A program made the translations under genes and the position numbers. 6,290 nt of DNA from CAZXDS01 sp964639525 (GTDB lineage: Bacteria > Bacteroidota > Ignavibacteria > Ignavibacteriales > Melioribacteraceae): the NCBI GenBank assembly GCA_964639525.1, contig CAZXDS010000187.1:1-6290 (forward strand). The letters run 5' to 3'. Every line of letters begins with the position of its first letter. Within the stretch, counting starts at the first letter, position 1. Positions 1 through 4,655 of the stretch are shown here, in pieces. The notes below the pieces were generated by a model. It saw only the letters and a list, made by a program, of their open reading frames with translations, had not been told where the DNA came from and made no database searches.

Positions 1-71
1 CAAACCATTTTTGACCTATTTCTTGGAAATTATTTTTTTTGCTCCTGAATCGCTGCCACAGCAAACATTCC

Positions 72-102
72 TTGTCCGCCCAAGCGATTTTTGGTATATT
101 TG
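72..102 (+). promoter_or_regulatory. Candidate Bacteroidetes-type promoter of lon
   Basis: A TTG at 72-74 is followed, after 20 bases, by TATATTTG at 95-102. This fits the Bacteroidetes housekeeping sigma pattern (TTG at -33, TAnnTTTG at -7). Transcription would start near 108-110, leaving a leader of about 30 bases before the lon ATG. The pattern is short and this genome is AT-rich, so chance matches occur; its placement just upstream of the first gene is the main support. Use of this consensus depends on the inferred phylum. Confidence 0.45.
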
Positions 103-117
103 CGGTTCGCAAAATAT
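96..117. repeat. Imperfect palindrome over the lon -7 box and start region
   Basis: The arms ATATTTGCG (96-104) and CGCAAAATAT (108-117) are reverse complements except for one extra A in the right arm, around a GTT centre. The core TTTGCG-GTT-CGCAAA is perfect. The left arm contains most of the candidate -7 element and the right arm covers the expected transcription start. This is the position of a repressor operator; it could also be a weak 5' hairpin in the message. It does not match the CIRCE element of HrcA. The regulator is unknown. Confidence 0.45.
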
Positions 118-138
118 GAACATATAATAAAAAAGAAA

Positions 139-2529
139 ATGAAAAAAGAAATCAGTAAAAAATTAGTTGATTCTTCAATACTTGATGAAATACCGGATAT
201 TTTACCTGTATTACCCTTACGTGATAATGTAATTTTTCCGTATATGATTTTTCCGGTTCTCGTTGGAAGGGAGCAATCAATTAGAGCCGCAAATTATGCT
301 TTAGAACATTCAAAATATATTTTTCTAACTGCTCAAAATGATCCAAGTATAGAAGTCCCGACAAAAAAAGACGTTTTCACCGAAGGAACCGTAGCAAAAA
401 TTATTCAGATATTAAAACTGCCGAATGGTTTATTAAAAATATTAACCGACGGTATTTTCCAGGGTAAAATTATTAACTTTACAAAAAACGAATCTTTTTT
501 TGAAGCGAAAATTGACTTGGTAATAAGCGAGTTTAATAAAAAGGATAAAGAACTTGATGCACTAACAAGACAATTGGCAAACCGTTTTCAAGAGTATGTA
601 AAAATTAATCGCAGCATACCACCGGAAGCAATCAGTGCATTTGAAAACATTCCGGAGCCGGATAGAAAATTATTTTACGTTGCCGCCAACATAAATCAAT
701 CAATAATAAAAAAACAATCCATTTTAAAAAAATCCGATTTAATTTCACAATATTACGAAGTGATTAAAATATTGACTTCCGAAAATGACATTTTGAAAAT
801 TGAGAAAGAAATTGAATCTCGAGTTCAAGGAAACATAGCAAAATCACAACGAAAATTTATTATCAACGAACAGATTAAAATTTTACAAAATGAACTTGGC
901 GACGAATCTCAAGAGTCGCCTGAACTACTAAAACTTAGAGAAAAAATTAAAAAAGCGAGAATGCCAAAGCTGGTTAGTGACAAAGCTCGCGAAGAATTAA
1001 ACAAATTTGTAAAAACTCCGCCAAGCTCACCCGAATCAACTGTAATACGAAACTATCTTGACTGGCTCACGGATGTTCCCTGGTATAAGAAAACAAAGGA
1101 TAATCTTGATATAAAAAATGTACAAATTATTCTCGACCAAGACCATTACGGACTTGAGAAACCAAAAGAGAGAATAGTTGAACATATTGCCGTACTAAAT
1201 TTAGTTAAACAAATGCGCGGACAAATTTTATGTTTTGTAGGACCTCCCGGAGTTGGAAAAACATCGCTTGGGAAATCAATTGCACGAGCTTTAGGAAGAA
1301 AATTTGTGCGAATCAGTCTCGGCGGCATGCGTGATGAAGCTGAAATCAGAGGACACCGAAGGACTTACATCGGCTCTATGCCGGGAAAAATTGTGCAGTC
1401 AATGAAGCGAGCCGGAACTGTAAACCCGGTAATTCTTTTGGACGAAATTGACAAAATGAGTATGGACTTTCGCGGCGATCCGTCTTCGGCAATGCTTGAA
1501 GTACTTGACCCTGAACAAAATCATACTTTTAACGATCACTATCTTGATATTGATTATGATCTTTCGCAGGTTATGTTTATAACAACTGCAAACGTACAGC
1601 ACAATATTCCACTGCCGTTACAGGATAGAATGGAAATTATTGAATTGCCCGGATATATGGTTTTTGAAAAAATTGAAATTGCAAAGCGGCATATTTTACC
1701 ACGCCAATTAACTGCACACGGTCTTGATAAATTAAAAATTACATGTGATGATGCTGCATTGAATAAAATTGTTTCTTCCTACACACGGGAATCCGGTGTA
1801 AGAAACTTGGAACGCGAAATTGCATCCATATGTAGAAAAACGGCAAAGGAAATTGTTCTTTCAAATGCAAAAAGAAAAACTTTTAAAATTGATGAAAATA
1901 AAGTTGAAGAATTTCTCGGTGTGCCCAAATTTAGAGAGCAAATGGCAGAAACAAAAGCACGAGTCGGCAGTATTACCGGACTTGCATGGACAAGTGTAGG
2001 CGGTGTCATTCTTCCTGTAGATGCAACGATAATGCATGGTACTGAAAAACTTACTCTTACTGGACAAATTGGTGATGTAATGAAAGAATCTGCCATCGCT
2101 GCTTTAAGCTATTTACGCTCAAACGCTAAAGAATTTGGACTTCGTGCTAATTTTCAAAAAGGAAAAGAAGTTCACATTCACTTGCCTGAAGGTGCGATAC
2201 CAAAAGATGGACCTTCGGCAGGAATTACACTTGCACTTGCAATGTATTCCGTTTTCAGCGGCAGACCTGCACGCAGTGATGTTGCAATGACAGGTGAAAT
2301 TACTTTACGCGGCAATGTTTTACCAATCGGCGGTTTAAATGAAAAATTGCTTGCCGCCCGCCGCAGCGGAATTAAAACCGTTTTAATACCAAAAGATAAC
2401 GAGAAGGACTTAACAGAAATTAAAGATACTGTTACAGAAGGATTAAAAATTATTCCTATAGAAACAATCAAGCAGGCAATGCCTTATGTTTTCGGCAGAA
2501 AAAAACGTACCCCGGCAAAGAAAAAATAA
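139..2529 (+). CDS. lon: ATP-dependent protease Lon (LonA type)
   Basis: Cytoplasmic AAA+ serine protease that unfolds and degrades damaged and regulatory proteins; LonA works as a homohexamer. The 796-residue product has the full LonA layout: substrate-binding N-terminal domain (about 20-215), coiled-coil-rich linker (about 215-310), AAA+ module and C-terminal protease domain (about 600-785). Visible motifs are Walker A GPPGVGKTS (368-376, K374), Walker B VILLDEID (D435, E436), sensor-1 TTAN (482-485), probable arginine finger R497, sensor-2 arginine R555 in SGVRNLERE, and the catalytic dyad S693 (KDGPSAG) and K736 (GGLNEKLLAA). The Ser-Lys spacing of 43 equals that of E. coli Lon (S679/K722). 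Length is usual for the family, with a basic tail after 786. I chose the ATG at 139: the frame is open back to a TTG at 91, but those 16 extra codons overlap the candidate promoter and lack family character. No clear Shine-Dalgarno precedes 139, only an A-rich stretch. It is the first gene of a probable lon-msrC unit. Confidence 0.97.
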   Translation: MKKEISKKLVDSSILDEIPDILPVLPLRDNVIFPYMIFPVLVGREQSIRAANYALEHSKYIFLTAQNDPSIEVPTKKDVFTEGTVAKIIQILKLPNGLLKILTDGIFQGKIINFTKNESFFEAKIDLVISEFNKKDKELDALTRQLANRFQEYVKINRSIPPEAISAFENIPEPDRKLFYVAANINQSIIKKQSILKKSDLISQYYEVIKILTSENDILKIEKEIESRVQGNIAKSQRKFIINEQIKILQNELGDESQESPELLKLREKIKKARMPKLVSDKAREELNKFVKTPPSSPESTVIRNYLDWLTDVPWYKKTKDNLDIKNVQIILDQDHYGLEKPKERIVEHIAVLNLVKQMRGQILCFVGPPGVGKTSLGKSIARALGRKFVRISLGGMRDEAEIRGHRRTYIGSMPGKIVQSMKRAGTVNPVILLDEIDKMSMDFRGDPSSAMLEVLDPEQNHTFNDHYLDIDYDLSQVMFITTANVQHNIPLPLQDRMEIIELPGYMVFEKIEIAKRHILPRQLTAHGLDKLKITCDDAALNKIVSSYTRESGVRNLEREIASICRKTAKEIVLSNAKRKTFKIDENKVEEFLGVPKFREQMAETKARVGSITGLAWTSVGGVILPVDATIMHGTEKLTLTGQIGDVMKESAIAALSYLRSNAKEFGLRANFQKGKEVHIHLPEGAIPKDGPSAGITLALAMYSVFSGRPARSDVAMTGEITLRGNVLPIGGLNEKLLAARRSGIKTVLIPKDNEKDLTEIKDTVTEGLKIIPIETIKQAMPYVFGRKKRTPAKKK

Positions 2530-2532
2530 ATT

Positions 2533-3045
2533 ATGCATGTTGAAGAAATTAACATAAATAAAAATTTAAGCAATGCTGAAATTTATGAACAACTGCTCCC
2601 TCAAATTTCATCATTAATTTCTGCTAATGAACCGATAATTACTAATTTGTCAAATTTTGCCGCTGTGCTTAAAAATAGCTTCAACAAAATAAGCTGGGTC
2701 GGGTTTTATTTACTAAAAGATAATATTCTTTATTTGGGACCATTTCAGGGAAAAGCAGCTTGTACACAAATTAAGCTCGGCACCGGTGTCTGCGGTACTT
2801 CGGCTGCAGATAGCGAAACGCTTATTGTTGCAGATGTTGATAAATTTCCCGAACATATTGCGTGTGATGCAGGTTCAAAATCCGAAATTGTAATTCCGCT
2901 TATTGCTGAGAATAATCTTATAGGAGTGTTGGATTTGGACAGCTACAGTCTTTCGGCATTTGATAAAACAGACAAAATTTATTTAACAAAACTTATTAAA
3001 ATTCTTGCTGCAAAATTAAATTTTACTAATTTTGTAATGATGTAA
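2533..3045 (+). CDS. msrC: Free methionine-(R)-sulfoxide reductase, GAF domain
   Basis: Reduces the R epimer of free (not protein-bound) methionine sulfoxide to methionine, using cysteine chemistry recycled by thioredoxin; a cytoplasmic oxidative-repair enzyme. The 170-residue product is essentially one GAF domain, normal for the family. C77, C87 and C111 lie in QGKAACT, GTGVCGT and HIACD, with spacings of 10 and 24 that match E. coli fRMsr Cys84, Cys94 and Cys118 exactly. With the same offset of 7, E118 (KSEIV), D134 and D136 (GVLDLDS) and W55 (SWVGFY) line up with the substrate-pocket residues of the E. coli enzyme. All catalytic positions are therefore present. The ATG lies three bases after the lon stop with no obvious Shine-Dalgarno of its own, suggesting co-transcription and possibly coupled translation with lon. 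The functional link would be handling oxidative damage alongside Lon; this is inference from position. Confidence 0.9.
   Translation: MHVEEININKNLSNAEIYEQLLPQISSLISANEPIITNLSNFAAVLKNSFNKISWVGFYLLKDNILYLGPFQGKAACTQIKLGTGVCGTSAADSETLIVADVDKFPEHIACDAGSKSEIVIPLIAENNLIGVLDLDSYSLSAFDKTDKIYLTKLIKILAAKLNFTNFVMM
3005..3034 (+). promoter_or_regulatory. Candidate internal promoter for dnaX
   Basis: TTG at 3005-3007 is followed, after 19 bases, by TAATTTTG at 3027-3034, a full match to the TTG / TAnnTTTG Bacteroidetes pattern. It lies in the last codons of the upstream reductase gene. The predicted start near 3040 gives a leader of about 30 bases before the dnaX ATG, the same geometry as the lon candidate. 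It would let dnaX be expressed independently of lon and msrC. Confidence 0.45.
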
Positions 3046-3059
3046 CCAAAATTCAATTT

Positions 3060-3063
3060 GGAG
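3060..3063 (+). promoter_or_regulatory. Shine-Dalgarno sequence of dnaX
   Basis: GGAG sits six bases before the ATG at 3070. It fixes the dnaX start, which also begins exactly at the conserved DnaX N-terminus (ALKWRPKKFSEVVGQ). Lon and the reductase lack such a site, so dnaX appears to be initiated on its own. Confidence 0.65.
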
Positions 3064-3069
3064 TTATAA

Positions 3070-4455
3070 ATGGCATTTCAAGTAACCGCATTAAAATGGC
3101 GACCTAAAAAATTTTCCGAAGTTGTCGGGCAGGAACACATTAGTAAAACTTTAATCAATGCAATTAAAAATAACAGGATTGCCCACGCTTACATTTTTGC
3201 CGGTCCTCGCGGCGTTGGCAAAACAACAACAGCAAGAATATTTGCCAAAAGTATAAATTGTTTATCCCCTAATGACGGAGAGCCATGCAACGAATGTGAA
3301 ATGTGTCAATCATTTAACAGCTCACAATCACTTGATATTATTGAAATTGACGGTGCCTCGAATCGTAGAATTGAAGAAATTCGCCAACTCCGTGAATCGG
3401 TTAAGTACGCTCCTACTAAGGGAAAATACAAAGTTTACATTATTGATGAAGTTCATATGCTTACTACGGAATCTTTTAATGCGCTGTTAAAAACACTGGA
3501 AGAACCGCCCGAGCATACAATTTTTATTTTTGCAACTACCGACATACATAAAGTTCCGCTTACAATAATTTCCCGCTGCCAGCGTTTTGATTTTAGAAGA
3601 ATTGAAGTAAACGCAATTAAGGAAACTATTGCTCACATTGCTGAACAGGACAGCATTAAAATTGACGAACATTCCCTAACAATAATTGCAAAAAAAGCCG
3701 ACGGTGCTCTACGCGATGCCGAGAGTATTTTTGACCAAGTTGTTTCATTCTGTGGAAATGATGTTGACCTTGCAACATTAAAAACAATGCTCAATCTTAT
3801 TGACGAGGATGTTTACTTTGATACTTCGGATTCTATTATTAAAAAAGATTTTGCCTCCGCTTTTGATATTACACAAAAAATTTATGACAACGGCTGGAAT
3901 TTTATCGATTTTTCCAACGGATTAGTTGAACATTTTAGAAATATTTTAACTGCCGTTGTGCGTAAAAATTCAGATTTGATTGATACAGCCAAAGATTACA
4001 AAGAAAAGTACCTGAAATACAAAGATGAGTTTTCGGAACCGGATTTGTTAAAAATATTGGCGTATTTGAACAAATTTCAATACGAGCTGAAAAACACATC
4101 ACAGCAGAGATTAAAAACAGAAATTACACTCGCACATTTAATCGGGTTGGAAAAATCTACTACTATTTCAGAGTTGTTAAGTAAAATTTCAGACGGAACT
4201 GTTGGTGATATTTCAAAAAGTGCAGATGAAGCTTCAGTAAAAAAAAAAGTTAACCCGGTAAGTTCAAAAACTGTTGAACCGATAATAAAAGATACGGAAG
4301 AATCTTACGAAGTTTCTGCCCCGCAAATAAACAAAATACAATCTGAAGAAAAAACTGACCCCGATAGCGAAAAAATAGTCGGGCATATTAACATTGAATC
4401 ACCTCTTGTAAAAGCTGTAATTAATGAACTTGAAGGACGTGAAATTGGGAAATAA
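3070..4455 (+). CDS. dnaX: DNA polymerase III gamma/tau subunit
   Basis: The motor subunit of the clamp loader, which opens and loads the sliding clamp at primed sites; the tau form normally also tethers polymerase and helicase. The 461-residue product shows Walker A GPRGVGKTT (45-53, K51), four zinc-binding cysteines at 64, 73, 76 and 79 (same spacing as E. coli DnaX), Walker B YIIDEVHM (D126, E127), sensor-1 FATTD (154-158), the SRC motif (168-170, R169) and sensor-2 GALRDAES (R215). The collar domain III runs to about 365. After that come roughly 95 low-complexity residues rich in K, S, E and D, ending SPLVKAVINELEGREIGK. E. coli tau is 643 residues, so the tau-specific C-terminal part is much reduced and no alpha-binding domain is recognisable. 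An A10 run at codons 389-393 may generate a gamma form. The gene is 24 bases from msrC. The ybaB-recR genes often found after dnaX are not here. Confidence 0.96.
   Translation: MAFQVTALKWRPKKFSEVVGQEHISKTLINAIKNNRIAHAYIFAGPRGVGKTTTARIFAKSINCLSPNDGEPCNECEMCQSFNSSQSLDIIEIDGASNRRIEEIRQLRESVKYAPTKGKYKVYIIDEVHMLTTESFNALLKTLEEPPEHTIFIFATTDIHKVPLTIISRCQRFDFRRIEVNAIKETIAHIAEQDSIKIDEHSLTIIAKKADGALRDAESIFDQVVSFCGNDVDLATLKTMLNLIDEDVYFDTSDSIIKKDFASAFDITQKIYDNGWNFIDFSNGLVEHFRNILTAVVRKNSDLIDTAKDYKEKYLKYKDEFSEPDLLKILAYLNKFQYELKNTSQQRLKTEITLAHLIGLEKSTTISELLSKISDGTVGDISKSADEASVKKKVNPVSSKTVEPIIKDTEESYEVSAPQINKIQSEEKTDPDSEKIVGHINIESPLVKAVINELEGREIGK
4239..4248 (+). promoter_or_regulatory. A10 slippage/frameshift candidate in dnaX
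   Basis: Ten consecutive A residues span the codons GTA AAA AAA AAA before GTT (V390-K393). The -1 frame (or an RNA with one extra A) reads AGT then TAA at 4251-4253, giving a product of 394 residues. The +1 frame (or an RNA with one A fewer) reads three codons and then TAA at 4259-4261, giving 396 residues. Either product would keep the ATPase and collar domains and lose the tail, like gamma. E. coli dnaX uses ribosomal slippage on an A-rich heptamer and T. thermophilus uses polymerase slippage on an A run. An A9 run in the unrelated gene downstream (5186-5194) shows that long A runs also occur here by composition alone. Confidence 0.5.
4262..4279 (+). repeat. Small hairpin downstream of the dnaX A10 run
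   Basis: GTTCAA (4262-4267) and TTGAAC (4274-4279) are perfect reverse complements around a six-base loop. The stem starts 13 bases after the A run. An alternative, longer fold pairs CGGT (4256-4259) with ACCG (4278-4281) plus an inner TCAA/TTGA stem, starting 7 bases after the run. It could act as a frameshift stimulator, but it is short and AT-rich, so weak. Confidence 0.3.
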
Positions 4456-4484
4456 TTGAATTTGACTTTTCTCACTTTTTAATC

Positions 4485-4511
4485 TAACTTTTAAGTTATC
4501 AACTATTTTTT
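4485..4511 (+). terminator. Weak terminator candidate after dnaX
   Basis: TAACTT (4485-4490) and AAGTTA (4493-4498) form a perfect six-base inverted repeat around TT, followed shortly by a T6 run (4506-4511). The stem has a single G-C pair and the T tract is offset, so it would be poor as an intrinsic terminator. It is the only candidate in the 30-60 bases after the dnaX stop. Confidence 0.22.
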
Positions 4512-4518
4512 ATTTAAT

Positions 4519-4524
4519 GGGGAG
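4519..4524 (+). promoter_or_regulatory. Shine-Dalgarno sequence before a broken short ORF
   Basis: GGGGAG lies six bases before the ATG at 4531, the strongest ribosome-binding site in the window. It precedes only a seven-codon frame, which suggests that a functional gene start once existed here or that the reading frame is interrupted. Confidence 0.45.
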
Positions 4525-4530
4525 CTAAAA

Positions 4531-4636
4531 ATGAAAAGGTATTCTTTCAAGTAGTAATCTTACTTCCGGTATTTATTTTTGTAATTTAAAAGCAAAAAAT
4601 ATAAATGAAACAATTAAATTATTGTTAACAAAATAA
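4531..4636 (+). pseudogene. Probable remnant of a small secreted-protein gene
   Basis: The ATG at 4531 reads MKRYSFK and stops at 4552-4554. Shifting frame at 4551 gives VVILLPVFIFVI up to a TAA at 4587-4589. Joined, these make a positively charged start and a hydrophobic core typical of a signal peptide. A further shift at about 4583 reads NLKAKNINETIKLLLTK to a TAA at 4634-4636. Two breaks in about 100 bases fit a decaying gene; a sequencing error could explain one. It might instead be a functional leader peptide of seven codons. No family is recognisable. Confidence 0.3.
4574..4581 (+). promoter_or_regulatory. Possible -7 element before the secreted repeat gene
   Basis: TATTTTTG matches TAnnTTTG about 75 bases before the ATG at 4656. 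No TTG lies at the expected distance upstream, so support is weak. It also overlaps the hydrophobic stretch of the decayed frame, so it may be coincidental. No better promoter candidate is visible between dnaX and 4656. Confidence 0.2.
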
Positions 4637-4655
4637 TATCCGGAAATTGATTTAA

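Larger units (their letters stand above)
1..138. other. Upstream leader with a GC-richer, hairpin-prone patch
   Basis: Positions 41-110 contain 36 G/C of 70 (51%), clearly above the surrounding sequence. The patch has several small inverted repeats: GCTG-CCA-CAGC (52-62), CTTG-TCCGCC-CAAG (71-84) and the palindrome at 96-117. A T8 run lies at 33-40. Frames are open through parts of it on both strands (for example a + frame 2-127 and a minus frame ending with a stop at 32-30), but none has a recognisable product or convincing start. It may be regulatory DNA, a structured RNA, or the degraded edge of a neighbouring gene outside the window. Confidence 0.3.

Noticed and set aside
30..68. Minus-strand mini-ORF of 12 codons (MFAVAAIQEQKK) with AAGGA just before its ATG
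   Set aside because: Too short to assess and without a recognisable family; its frame is open further upstream only antisense to the lon start. It could be the tail of something real but cannot be supported.
91..138. TTG at 91 as an earlier start for lon
   Set aside because: The extra 16 codons overlap the candidate -7 box and palindrome and have no likeness to the Lon N-terminus; ATG 139 begins a normal MKKE-type start.
1..138. CIRCE heat-shock operator upstream of lon
   Set aside because: No TTAGCACTC-N9-GAGTGCTAA-like sequence is present; the palindrome found there is different.
1146..2471. Several antisense open frames opposite lon (60-105 codons)
   Set aside because: They lie opposite strongly conserved Lon motifs, have odd compositions and no ribosome-binding sites; they are shadows of the real gene.
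3272..3672. Short + frame 3272-3490 and minus frame 3487-3672 inside dnaX
   Set aside because: Both overlap the conserved zinc-binding, Walker B and sensor regions of DnaX in other frames, so they are not genes.
4564..4646. Inverted repeat TTCCGGTATT ... AATATCCGGAA as a terminator or riboswitch stem
   Set aside because: The arms are over 60 bases apart with a mismatch in length, and no T tract or known aptamer core is visible.
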